From: Edaphochlamys debaryana
Lineage: Eukaryota > Chlorophyta > Chlorophyceae > Chlamydomonadales
DNA: 64,000 nt
Direction of reading: 5' to 3'
NCBI GenBank assembly: GCA_016858145.1
Contig: JAEHOE010000091.1
Coordinates: forward strand, 186,001-250,000
Position 1 is the first letter of the stretch, and every line of letters starts with the position of its first letter. Shown here piece by piece: positions 23,101 to 34,300 of the stretch. The notes beneath the pieces were generated by a model. It ran no database searches. It saw only the letters and a list, made by a program, of their open reading frames with translations, and had not been told where the DNA came from. A program made the translations under genes and the position numbers.

Positions 23101-24531
23101 CACGCCTTGGCGTCAAACTCCTTGAGCTTCGGCTCCTCGCAGGGCCCCCCCGCCGCCGCCGCCCCCGGCCCCGGCCCCGCCGCCGCCGCGCCGGCCTGCT
23201 GCGGCCTCGCCCTCCAGCGCAGGGGCGCGGCGCTGCCATTAAACTGCAGGTCCGGGTGGGGGCAGGAGGTCGCGAAGGCCTCGAACGGGCGCTTGGGCTG
23301 CCACACGCACGACCGCGCAATGGCCTGCGCCTGGGCCCGGGCGGCGCGGCCCCAGCCGCCCACCCACTCCCAGCGGCCCGGGACGAGCCCGTACGGGCCG
23401 CAGTGGCGCGGCTCGGGCTCCGTGGTCGGGCCCGCCGGGCCCTCCCCGGGCCCACCGGCGCTGGGCCCGGAGGACGGCATGGTCGCGTCGTTGAGCCTGG
23501 GCGGCGCGTCGGACCAGGAGAGCGCTATGGGGCCGCCGGGGGCCAACTGGCGGCCGCTGCTGCCAGCCGACCGCGCGTGGCGTAGATTGCGGAAGGAGCG
23601 GGAGGCGGTGGCGGTGGCGGTGGTGGGGGCGGTGGTTGGGGCGGTGGCGGGGGAGCCGGGGGGCAGGGTGGCGGAGAGGAAGCCCATCCAGGGCTCCACG
23701 GGGGGGGAGCCGGGCGGCAGCTCCGTGGTGCTGGCGGCGGCGCGGGCGGAGGCGCGGACGTCGCAGAGCGAGAGGTCGGGGTACTGGGGGCGAAGGGGGA
23801 GGGGGCGGGAGAGGAGGAAACGGTGATCGTTTGAATTTGCAACGATTTGGACCTCCATACAACCATCCAGGGGCCCCTGTCGTTTGTCCCATTGCTTCCC
23901 CGCCATCCGCGGTCCTTCGCTGCCCCCGGTCAGCCCCACCCCATTGCCACCTCCCGCCCCCTTCCTCCCCGGCCGCACGCACCATCTCCACCACCTCCAC
24001 CGAGTGCGTCCCCGGGTGGCTCAGCTCCAGGCGCGACAGCGACAGCGAGGCCGAGCACAGCAGCACGCGCTGCCGCCACACACCCGACGGCCCCACCGCA
24101 CGCACGCGGAACACGGGGAAGCCCAGGCGGGGCGCGGCAGCAGCCGCAGTAGCAGGCGCGGGGAAGGAGGTTTGGATCAAGAGGAGCACGTGGGAGCCGC
24201 GACCGCAGGCCGTGAGGTTGTAGCGGGAGAGCGAGCTCTTCTGGGGCAGCCAGGAGACGCAGGTGCCGGCGTCGATGTGGTCCGCGAGGATTCCCGCGCA
24301 CTGGACCGCGACGTCGTCCGCCGCATCGGGGCTCCCGGCATCGGCTTCTTCATATAAGCTCATGGATAGCGCGCTGCGCAGGTTTGGAAAGGGCGATGGC
24401 TTGCACGCGGGCGCTTCCCTCCCGTCGTGCGTGCCGTCGTCGGACCGCTCCACCGCAGCCGCTGCCGCGGCGGTAAGCGATAACGGTACCAGCGCAATTA
24501 GACGAATACGTATCTGCCATCCACGTCTCAT
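20170..24531 (-). CDS. Secreted GDS-type (PC-esterase/NXPE-like) protein, 607 aa, nine exons
   Basis: Exons in coding order: 24531-23983, 23783-23096, 22919-22736, 22358-22316, 21565-21488, 21296-21201, 20940-20905, 20582-20492 and 20228-20170; all junctions keep phase. A signal peptide is clear at residues 1-27 (LIALVPLSLTAAAAAA). A low-complexity Ala/Thr/Pro region lies in exon 2. The catalytic domain is in the second half: LCLRGDSHSRYL near residue 429 (nucleophile Ser block I), VTIVNNGHWPASF (conserved Gly-His block) and DSSHYYW near 583-586 (Asp-x-x-His block). This order is that of PC-esterase/NXPE-type SGNH proteins, which in plants and fungi de- or O-acetylate glycans. An acceptor other than the one chosen at 20940 (20952 side, with donor GTGGGA upstream) would give RTEPILEQ in place of RPILEQ. 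Substrate unknown; a wall or glycoprotein role is inference. Confidence 0.75.
21860..22290. repeat. Cluster of AAAGTTCTG / AACATTTTG words inside an intron
   Basis: Two blocks (about 21860-22010 and 22168-22290) inside the intron between the 43-bp and 78-bp exons of the esterase repeat AAAGTTCTG followed by CCGCC and GTAACATTTTG or GGAACATTTTG. A perfect small palindrome CGGCCGTTATGGCCG lies at about 21891. The blocks are separated by about 150 bp of unrelated sequence. The words are AT-rich against the GC-rich surroundings. Confidence 0.65.
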
Positions 24532-26499
24532 ATTGACGCGACACGGCTCGGGTCTGCCTCACGGGCAAGCGCGCCTGTCGATTGCTGCACCGGAGGCCGC
24601 TCGCTTTATCCCACTGCCGACGGTAATTTTGGCTGCTATCAGCATCAATGTCAGATGTTGCTATGCGGCAGCACGCTAGCTGCGCCATCGAGTGCGGGAG
24701 CTTTTGGCGGGAGCTTACGTACCCCAAGCGTTACCGCGAGCTGACTGGACTCGGCGAGCAGCAGCACTAAACTGAAGTACATTTTGTTGTGGACACTCAT
24801 GAGTTAGCGCGTCGAAGCGATTGGGGCCGCGGTCTGGCCGCTCCGCTCAACCGCTAACGGCGACGGGGACCGATGGAGCCGCGCAGATGTTCACTTTACT
24901 CTCGTCTGAAGCACTTAAGATGCTAACGTATCGGGCAGCAAGTCTGGGCACAGGCGGGCTTACGACATTTTGTCGGGAATGTCTGGCGGAACGCTGCGAA
25001 CGCCTCATTCGTCACCACAGCCCTCACCACCGCAGGCGCCTTCCATGCTTGCTCTGCAGGTCATACCCAGTGTGTGGGCCACCGGACTTCAGGTTTGGGC
25101 CTGGGAAGGGCCTGGGGGGGGCCGCGGGGCGGGGGAGGGTGCCGCGGGTTGCCTCGCTCGCCATGAGCGTCGGCGTCGGGTGCGTTCATCTGCCCCCAGC
25201 ATCCCTCATCCGCCCTCTCCGACGGGCACCTGGTGCGGCTGGTGGGGGCGGGGCGGGCTCCTGGCCATCCCAACCTTGCCTGGATTGCCCACATGCAATC
25301 AGGCGCGTTGGCCCACCTCACACTCTTCATCGCCCAACTGCAATCCCCAACCCGGCCCTGCTGCCCCTCCTGCGCCCCCGCACGCTACCGCATCCCCACA
25401 TTCCCCAGCTGCTCACCTGCCTTACCGGGGCTATGGTCCCCCCTGCTCCCAAGGCAGGTTGCCGCCGCTGAGCTGCTGTTAGGGCTGGGGCGCCGTGGGG
25501 ACCGACTGCAGGGTGACCAGCTTCAAGCTGAAGCCTTCAAAACGCACAGGCGGCACAGCTCACGTCCCATGTCCGCCGCGTTGCTGGCCGTCGCCCATCC
25601 CCCGCCCCTCGCGGGCCAACCGCAGCGCTGGTTTCTCGTCCCCTCCGTTTTGCCGTACCAAATTCTTGCCTCACATCGGCCCTTGCTACAACCAGGGGCC
25701 AGCGGTGCCTGCCACCAACCCGAAACCCCTGTTCCGCGCACCCCGCATGCGACCCCACAAACTCCCAGCTGCGTATCAGCCCTCCCCGGTGCAGCCACTC
25801 CGGCAGGTCATCTCCCGCCTGCCCCCGCCTCCCTCTTCACCCTTGCCACTCCCCCCTCACCTCTTTCCTCTTGCATGCCTCCCCTACCCTGCTCCCCAGC
25901 ACCCCAACGCAGCCGCCCCCCGGCCTTGACTCGTCAGCAGGGGTGCTCCTCCCACCTCCTGCCCCTCCACCTGCGAGCCCCTCACGCGCACACCGCACCA
26001 AAGCGCCCCCCTCGCCCCGGCTGCGCATGGCCGCCCCCGGGCGACGCGGCGGGGCTGCTCCCTGCCCCGCTCATCTGATGTCCGCAGCCGGCACACTGCT
26101 GCGGGCCGCCGCAGCGTGCGGGGCGGTGGCGGCGCAGTGCACCGCCCCTCGTGCCCAGCGGCGTTGGCATCCTCCTCGCCCACCTGCAACGGCAGACGGT
26201 GCAGCGCCCGCAGCCCGCCGAGCCACCCGCTGCCGCCGCCTCTGCCGCCACCGCCGCAGCAGCCGCCACCAGAGTTGGCCCACCGCCCGCCCCGTCGTCG
26301 CCTCGCTCTCACGGGCCGGTTGGGCACCCGAAGCCCACTCGCCAGCCGTATCCGTGCAGCGGCACCCCAGCAGCCTCCCAGCAGCCGCCAGCGCCTCCTG
26401 CCGAAGGTCACCGCGGCAGGACGCGTCAAAGGCCGCCCCTCACGAAGCGCGGCTGGCGTCGCGCGGGGAGTGGGCGCAGCGCCAGTGGGCTAGCTAGGC
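24532..26499. other. Intergenic; upstream of the esterase
   Basis: It lies between the start of the minus-strand esterase and the end of the minus-strand kinase-like gene. Plus-strand open frames are long but Pro/Ala-rich with no motif and no phase-matched exon chain, so I do not call them. No promoter motif is obvious. Confidence 0.45.
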
Positions 26500-29400
26500 C
26501 TAGCCCAGGGTTTTGGAGCACACGCTTGGAGCACACCCGCGCCCGCCCCGCCCCGCCCCACCCCTGAAGCCGTCGCCCACGCACCCGTGTGGGGCGGCCC
26601 CGGCAAAGAGCGCAGCCAGCTCCGACTGCTCCGCCTCCGCCGCGGCGCGACCTTGGCTGCCCCCCGGCACGGGCCTGGACAGGCCCAGGTCCAGGAGCAC
26701 CACACGGGGGCCCAGGCCCAGCCCCAGGCCCAGGCCCAGGCCCAGGCCCAGGCCCAGGCCCAGGCCCAGGCCCAGGCCCAGGCCCAGGCCCAGGTCCGGG
26801 GCGTCCACAGGGAGTCTGCCGCATCACGACCAGGAAGTTGGGGGCGCGCACGTCGCCGTGCAGCACCCCGGCGTCGTGCAGCGCCGCCAGCGCGGCGGCG
26901 GCAGCCGAGGCCACGGCGGGCTGGCGGTGCTCCTGGCACTCCTGCAGGGCCGGGGTAGACCTGGGCGTCAGCACGCTGGACATGTTATATAGTTGCGAGA
27001 GGCCCGAGCCGCTGAGAGGCATGCGCACGTGCTGTGCCGAGGTGCTCTGGAGCCCGAGGGGGGGGGGGCCGTGGGCAGGGGCATGGGCGGCGCCCAGGGG
27101 AAGTTGGCCACCATCAAGGCCGCCGACAAGGCCGGCAAGGGCAAGGGCGGCGCCATCACCAGCCATCACCAGCCATCACCATCACAGACGCTTGCTCCAT
27201 CCGTACGCACAGAGGCGGGTCCTTTCTCAGTGCTGCCGAGCAAGAACCCACCCCGCCGCACTCGCCGCGGGCCAGCAAGGCTCAGCCCAATGCGCCGCCG
27301 GCAGCCGCCGAGCGGCTCACATGGCCCTCACAAGGCAGCGAGCGAGCGAGCGGCTGGCGCGCACCAGGTCGAGGGGCGCGCCCCCCTCCACGAGCGCCGT
27401 CGCAAGCCAGACCGCGGGGGGGTGCTGGAACTCGCCCCAGCCGACGAGCTCGGGCAGGACCACGGCCTGCGCGGGTTGGGGCAGGCAGGCAGGCAGCGAT
27501 AGCACGTACGTCGCGTGTGCGGCAAACTCGGAGCAAGCCTCTCTCTGCTGTGTCTGCCGCGCCGCAGACGGGCATCTTGCGCACTCCGGCCGCTGCGGGA
27601 GCCCTGAGGAACGGGCGGCACGAGTGGCCACCGCCAACCTCGAGTCTGGTTCCTTCCCACCCGCCCACCCACCCCTCCACCCACCTGAAGCGGCCGCACG
27701 CCTGGGAGCTCGTACATGGCCACCTCGTTCAGCAGCCTGGGCCGCATGCGGGGGTCGCAGCTCCCCTTGAACGCCACCTGCCGCCCGCGCAGCCTGGCAG
27801 GGCAGGGGCAGGGCAGGGGCAGGGCAGAGGGGCACGGGCCGCGTAGGAGCCGGAATGAAGGACGTCTGGCCGCCAGCTCCACGGCCCTTCGGCCCTGCCC
27901 CAGGAGGCCTAGACGGCTAGGGGCTCTGCAGCAGGCCGGCCAGTCCTTGCCCGGGTATGTCTCTGCCCCCCCCCGTCCCCCCCCCCCCCCCCCCGAGCGC
28001 ACCATGCCGAAACCACGGCGCCCGTCATGCCCTCCCCCAGCAGCGCCATGGGCTCCTGCAGCTCCTCCACGCTGGCGCGCTTGGCGCCCACTCCGTGGTC
28101 CCCCTCCACCGGCGCGGCCCCACTGCCGGCGCCCGTGCCGCCGCCGGCTGCGGCCGCCCCACCGCCCCCCGACCCGCTCCCCTGCGTGGATGAGGCGCCC
28201 GGGCCCGAGGCGGCGCTGCCCCCTGGGGACGACCGCCAGGGCTGCTTGCGGCCGCCCGGGTCAGTTGAGGCTGAGCCACCACAGCGCCTGCAGTGCGTGT
28301 GGGTGGGGGGGTGGGGGGGGGGCATTAAGAGGCAGGCGGGCACCTAAGGCCATCCAGGCAAGTGTGCGAATGAGCTTACTGCACGTACGTACCTGCAGCA
28401 GGGTGGGCTCCCGGCCGTCGCAGGGCAGGCCGCGGGACACGTGCAGCACGCGGCCGTCGTCGTCGAAGCGGAGGATCCACGTGACCTGCGGCCCACAAGG
28501 CGGCAATGGAGGGCCATGGACACACCGCTTGACCGCTCGGCCCCCATCCCGCCAGCTCCGTGCCGAGTCGACTTGCCTCGTAAGTAGAGAGCACGCCGTA
28601 GCGCACCCCAAGCGCAGCCGCATGTGTGGCAGCCTGCAGAGCACACGTGGCACGCGGCATTGGTCGGTGGCCAAGCCAGGGACTAGCCGGGGACAAGGCT
28701 GGCATGGCCGCCCACCCACCTGCGAGATGGCGGCGCGCACGTGTGCGCTGTCCCGCCAGCACGTGCTGAGCGGCTCTGTCCCAGCGACCTCCAGCGCCTC
28801 GCTGACGAGGAACGGTTGCGAAGGGGTCGAGCATCAGCAAGCAGGCCTGAACCGGCTTGGGCACACGAGTCACACTTCTAGATGAACCCCACTCCTGCAG
28901 TCCTAGATGGGGGCTGCCCCCGATCTTCCGCCGCCTCCTCATGACACTAGCTACTGCCAGCAAGAGCCACGGGTGCTAAACCCTAAACCCTAAACCCTAC
29001 CGGCGCTTGACCACCAGGAAGCTGACAGCGCTGCCGCCGCCGATCGTCAGCACGAAGTCCGGCCTGCCCTCCAGTGCACGCCGGACCAGCTGCTGGCCGT
29101 CCCCGAGCTTGGCCCCGAGGTCCCCGCCATCGGACGGCGGCCAAGGCTCCCACGTGGCTTTGCACACCTTCAGGAGGGGCCAGTTGAGCACCCCCAGCAG
29201 GATCACAAGCGCGGAGCCCAGGGCGCGTTCCGAGGATATCGAGGAGGCGAACTTGGTCGCCCCCAGAGCGCCCAGCAGCTCTCCGGCGGGGAGCTTGAAG
29301 TCAGCGCGCTGCGGGTTGAGCAGCTCGCCCAGGGGCAGCTGCCACTCCCTGACCTCCTCTGGCTGCACCTCATACGCGGTGGCCGCCGTGCTCAGGCTGG

Positions 29401-30197
29401 CCCGTGCACTGTATCGGATGCGGGACAGGGGCTGCGCCAGGAGCGCCCCCAGCACGCCTGCATGCGGTGGAGGACCCGGCAAGCAGCTCGGCCCCCGAAT
29501 CCATTGCTACTGCTACGTGTAGCGATTCTGGCTTCCCGCCTGTGAAGGCATTCAGTTCGACTGGATGGATCTAACACCGTGGCTACACACTGCCGTTCCG
29601 CACCCACCCTCCTCAGCACCAGCCAGCTTGCCTGCAGGTTCGGGGCGACTTACGTGAGCTAGGCAGGTGGAGGGCCCGCGCCACGGTGGTGGTCCCAGGT
29701 GGACGCCGCGCAGGGCCATCCAGGAGCAGGTCAGGCCCTGGAACGAAGCTAGCTGAACGCGCCAGGCCCCTCACGCGCTCCGCAGCAGGCGCCAGCCCAA
29801 GCCCTTGCACTGCCCCTCACTCACCGGTTGTCACCGCGCGCTCCACACCGAGGCCAGCCGTCGCGCCTGCACATGCAGGTTAGCGCACGGGTTAGCGTGG
29901 TTACCGGTGGGGGCCAAGGGGGGCCCGAGCCTCTCACGTCGCCCGCACGTCGTTGAGCCGGGGCGAGGGTCGCGACAGCCGTGGACCCAGTGCAGCCTGC
30001 AACTCACCCGAGAGGTAGTTGGCGCGAGCATCTTCTAGGAAAGCGAGTGCTTCCTCGTCTAGTGTTGTCTCGTCGAGAAAGAAGGCCTTGACACGGTCGC
30101 CAGCCCGGCCCAGCGCCATCAGCGCTTCAATCCGCCAGTCCGCCGGTTTGCCCCTCGACAGGTGCTCAAAGCGACAAAGCAGCCGCTCCGCCTCCAT
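26500..30197 (-). CDS. Nuclease-like plus protein-kinase-like gene (Crinkler-type layout), kinase frame broken
   Basis: Supported exons in coding order: 30197-30008, 29866-29825, 29737-29654, 29457-29001, 28801-28720, 28633-28577, 28485-28393, ~28270-28003, 27793-27685, 27466-27332 and 26941-26500. Most junctions keep phase; the one into ~28270 is ambiguous. The middle part, RPDFVLTIGGGSAVSFLVVK followed by GVRYGVLSTYE and VTWILRFDDDGRVLHVS, resembles the PD-(D/E)xK-like nuclease region that precedes kinase domains in Crinkler-type proteins; the acidic residue expected two before the Lys is Val here. The kinase region has LLGEGMTGAVVSA (glycine loop), VAFKG (Lys), LLNEVAMYE (helix C Glu), HGDVRAPNFLVV (catalytic loop) and VVLLDLGLSRPV (DLG in place of DFG). 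The last two motifs lie in different frames, split at a GGGCCT hexanucleotide run, so this copy may be inactive. One intron starts GCAAGT. Family assignment is inference. Confidence 0.6.
26705..26800. repeat. GCCCAG hexanucleotide microsatellite in the kinase exon
   Basis: About 14 near-perfect hexamer units. On the minus strand the three frames read Gly-Pro, Gly-Leu or Trp-Ala repeats. The upstream kinase frame enters as Gly-Pro and the downstream kinase frame leaves as Gly-Leu, so a one-base shift occurs in or beside this run. Confidence 0.85.
28977..29000 (-). repeat. Interstitial telomeric repeat, TTTAGGG x3, at a splice donor
   Basis: Read on the minus strand, the intron that follows the exon 29457-29001 begins GTAGGG and continues with three TTTAGGG units before leaving the pattern. 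The donor dinucleotide is therefore the start of the telomere-like tract. TTTAGGG is the Arabidopsis-type telomere repeat, also used by many green algae. Confidence 0.85.
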
Positions 30198-30371
30198 CGC
30201 AAAGCTGCGCCCAATCCAATGTTAGGCCGCCCCGGCGACGCCCAGAGCGCAGCAGTACCCTAGGCCTTCAGTATTAGCTCACATAGGAGTGAGGGTCATC
30301 CAGGCAGCGGGTCGAGCGCGGAAAAGAGTACAAATCGCAGCAGGTGGTTTTTGCGGCAGGACATTGTTACT

Positions 30372-30401
30372 CGTCATATATAATTAAGTATGTATATGCG
30401 G
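30372..30401. promoter_or_regulatory. AT-rich island, possible TATA-type element
   Basis: TCATATATAATTAAGTATGT is the most AT-rich short stretch in the divergent region and lies about 175 bp upstream of the kinase-like start. Its role as a core promoter is a guess from position and composition. Confidence 0.25.
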
Positions 30402-30587
30402 AAGTATGGAAGTAACCCGTCGAAATCCGGGACCCTGGTTTTGGACCGCCAAGCGTTAAAGCACTTCCGGCACTTGATGGTTCGGCTGTTGGGCAGAGCA
30501 GTCGATGGTGATCGGGGGGGTCGAGGTGGCGTCGGCTTGGTTCTTGTTGGGGAAGTTGGGGAAGTTGGGGTGCAATGGCGTCGCTTG

Positions 30588-30655
30588 CCCCAGCTCACAC
30601 GCCCCAGCTCACACGCCCCAGCTCACACGCCCCAGCTCACACGCCCCAGTCCACC
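30588..30655. repeat. 14-bp tandem repeat, ~5 copies
   Basis: The unit GCCCCAGCTCACAC repeats four to five times with little change in the divergent region upstream of the transporter. Confidence 0.85.
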
Positions 30656-31354
30656 GCTCTCAAGGGCCCCTGCTCAGTCCTCTGTGGTTACAATGAGGGG
30701 CCCCAGCGGGTTGCACGGCAGCTGAGACGCGGTGGCTTGGCAGCCAACCTCACGGGCTTGCCTCCTGCAAGCCAGCACGCCGCCCCCAAAAAGGTGGTCC
30801 TCAGACACCGTGTCCCAATCCGACGGGGCCGGCCCCACCATAGCAAAACACTGAAGGCGCGCTCCCCTTGCCAGCGCCCTAGCCTGCATAATCAAGCCCT
30901 CTGCACCTGCTCAGCGCCCCAGCCCAGCCGCCGGCGGTGCACAGCCCGCGGAGACCACCCCAAGCTGGGGCATGACATTGGGAACATGGAACCTGACATG
31001 GAACATGGAACCCCGTTCGCTCACGTGTCACGGTGAGTCGTTGAGTAGACTGACGGAGCCCAGCATTGCGGACTGGGCACAGGGGGAGGGGCGTCAGGAG
31101 GGTCAGGGGGAGGCGGGGGAAGCCTGTGAAGTGCGTCCGCCCCGGTCGAGGCGGCCGTGTCACGTGGGCTCGACGCCCCCGTCTGCCTGTGCGCCCCCCG
31201 CGGCTCCGCGCCGGGGCCCCGCGAAGCTGGCTTTCGGCCCCGCGGGCTAGGGTCGGCAGGCACAACCTCACGCTGTGCAGCAGGAGAAACGATGAGCTCG
31301 CGGTGAACTCGATCCAAATCTTTCAACCGTGCCCAGGGCAACCGCCCAGGCCAA

Positions 31355-34300
31355 ATGCAAAGACGCGGTGTGGACCCTAGTCGGCGTGGAGCGGAGAGCT
31401 CCTCCAGACTGCATCCACTAGACGCTCCAGATAGGCCATACGTCGAGGTGTGCGTTCAGAGCACGAGCGCTGAGTTCGATTGGTGGCGCGAAGCCCTCTG
31501 GAAGCCCGATCGGCCACGGCAGCAGAAGCATCAAAGCAAGAGTAGGAGTGGAGAGCACAGCGCAGCTCGAGGCGAGGAGGGCGAGATGAGGGGCAATGGC
31601 ACACCACTCAAGGCGCGCCTGCGCGCCACATACAATAAGTTCAGGCAAAAGGCCTTTGTGGTCAGGTGAGCACACAGCGAGCGGTGAGCGCTACTGCAGT
31701 GCGTGGGCGCTGGGCACCATGCACTCCCATCCGCTGAGCGCTGTTGTCGCTCCTGCGACAGGTCTATGGAGGAGCAGAAGGACAAGACGGCAAGCGGCTT
31801 CGAGATGCACAAAGTGCGGGGGGATTGGGCTGTCCGCCGCTGGAGCTGGTGGGGTGGGGAGACGGGCGCGGGAGGGCCCCTCGAGGTCAAACCTGTCCGC
31901 GTCAGGGACACGTCACAGCCAGCCAGAACCTCCCCCGCCCAGGCCCCTTAGCACACACGCTTAGTCATCACGCGGTCCTGTGCGTGAGAGGGCAGGTGAG
32001 GGGGCCCTTAAAACGCTGGAGGGCGCCATCGCAGGCCTGCCCCGGCGCCCAGCCAATGCAGAGCCAGGGCCAGAGCCCATCGCCAGTGGTCCGGCGCTCA
32101 GTGCGGATGTGGGGTTATTGGCGCGGGGGGCCCTCGAATTCACCCCCTGACGGGCTCGTATGGGCCCCAAGCCAGCCTGCCTCAACGCCCGCACGTCATC
32201 GTGACTGGCCGAGCAAGGGAGGAGAGGGGGTGCGTCCAGCCCAAGTCTTGGGCTACAGCTGTTAACGCGGCAGTGCGAAGGGGCGGGGTGGGGGCGGGGC
32301 CCACGCGGCACCCGGGGGGGGGCGGGCCTTGGGCTTTGGCACCCGCCTAAGAGGCGGCTTGGCTGGAGCAGAGGGTGGGGTGGGGCGGGGAGAGGGCGGT
32401 GGACGGCGGGCCTTGGGGCTGAGGGCTGAAGCCATGTGGTGCCCTAGCGGCACAGCACGGGGCCAACCCCGGAGTCACCTGCACGATCGCAGAGCCCCAG
32501 AAGGGCCCATGGGGTCCCATGGGGTCCCGCGAGAGGCCGTGGGGTCCAGGGCCCAGGGGGCCGGGAGCGGGCCGTGGGGGCAAGGTGGCAAGGGCACAAA
32601 AGATCGGGGCAGGCCGCTGATATGGGGCGGCGGTTCGAGGGTTGCTGGTCTGGGGCTGCGAGCTTGGGGGTGGGGGGCTGCCGCCGTTGCAGGGGTGGTG
32701 GGAGGGAGAAGGCTGGTCGGGCCAGACGGGGAGCGGCGTTGGACTGCAGGGGAGGGCCACTGACGTGGGTTGCCCGTGTGTTAGGCCTTGCCTGGGGGGC
32801 GGAGGGTGGGGTGGGGTGTGGGCTTACCTGAGCCGACGTGTCTGTCGCCAAGCGAGATAGCTCAGGACGAGGCCGCCGCAGGGGGTGGGGGTGGTGTGTC
32901 GGTGTCGGCTCACCACCCCCTCCCTTGCGACGTGGCGAGCTGGGGCTCTAGGAGGAAACCCCTTTGCTCTCAAAGCCGTTTGGGTGTGGATGCTGGCGGG
33001 ACGAGGGCGCCGGGAGCAAGAAAAGTCTCACAAAAGAGTCCCAGCTGACTGCAAGGGAAGGGGTGGTGTTCCGCCATCGCCCCAGTGCTCCAATGCACCC
33101 CCAATTCAACCCCTCGAGCGCCCATATGAGGGATGGCAAGGGCGGCGGGCCTTGGGTGGGGGGCGGGGGGGAAAGACCGGGTCAGGGCCTGGGCGGAGCA
33201 GACCTGCAGGGACATTCAGCCGACCACTTCTCCATCCCCCCCTCTCACCTCCCTCTTTCCCCCCCCCTCCCCCTCCCCCCCTGTCAGGTCCTGGGCCCCT
33301 TCAGCCTCGTCATGCTGGGCATTGGCTGCATCGTGGGGGCGGGCGTGTTCGTACTCACGGGGGTGGCGGCGAGGAAGTACGCGGGGTGAGCCCGGGGGGA
33401 TGAGGGATGGGGGGGGGCGTGGGGGTTGGAGGAGTTGAAGGGGCCAGGCCCGGGGGCGGGTCGAGGCAGATGTGGCTGGGTGCGCGCAGGGGTAGGTTGG
33501 GAGCCGGGAGGTGAGATGGGCTCTGCGCCCCAGGCACTTTCCCCCCCTCACCCACCCACCCCTCTTGTCAAAGCCCCGGTGAGGCTGCTGTCATACGCCC
33601 TCCCCGCCTCCCCTCCCCGCCTCCCCTTCCCGCCTCCCCTCCCCCCCTCCCCTCCTCCCCCCCTCCCCAATCCTCCCAATCCCCCCCCCCCCCACCCCCT
33701 GCAGCCCCGCCGTGGTCCTCTCCTACGCCCTGTCCGCCCTCACCGCCATGCTGACCGCCTTCTGCTACGCCGAGTACGCCGCCGAGCTGCCGGTGGCGGG
33801 GGGCGCCTTCAACTACGTGAGCATGACGTTCGGGGAGTTCGCGGCGTGGTGAGGAGGGGGGGGGTCCGGGGTTGGGGGAAGGGGGGGGGGCGTCGAGGGT
33901 GGTGAAAGGGGAGGTGGGTGGGGGGAGGGTTGGTGGGGGGAAGGGTTGGAAAAGGGTTGGTGGGGGGGAGCTTCCGGCCGGTCATGTGGAGGTATCCTGG
34001 GCACGTGGTTGCAAGGATTGCATACCGCAATGACCTCACGTGCGCCCCCCTCTCATCCCCTCCCCCCCACCCCCTCTAGGGTGACCGCCTGCGACCTGGT
34101 CCTGGAGTACACCCTGTCGGCCGCCGCCGTGGCCAAGGGCTTCACGGCCTACACGGCGGCGCTGATAGGCGTGGACGTCAGGTACCTGAGGCTGCAGGTG
34201 GGTGTGCTTTGGGGGGGGGGGATACGGGGTGAGGGGGAGAGGGGGGTAGCGGGAAGGGGAGGGAAGGAAAGGGTTGGGCGTCAAGTACCTGAGGCTGCAG

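Larger units (their letters stand above)
30198..31354. other. Divergent intergenic region
   Basis: This lies between the starts of the minus-strand kinase-like gene and the plus-strand transporter, so it should hold both promoters. An AT-rich island (30372-30401) and a 14-bp tandem repeat (30588-30655) are the only structures I can point to. Confidence 0.5.

Noticed and set aside
25233..26497. Long Pro/Ala-rich plus-strand open frames
   Set aside because: Composition follows the local C-rich DNA, no motif is present, and no phase-matched exons continue them.
26589..27770. 393-codon plus-strand frame with a Gly-Pro repeat
   Set aside because: It is the antisense of the kinase-like gene and its repeat comes from the GCCCAG microsatellite.
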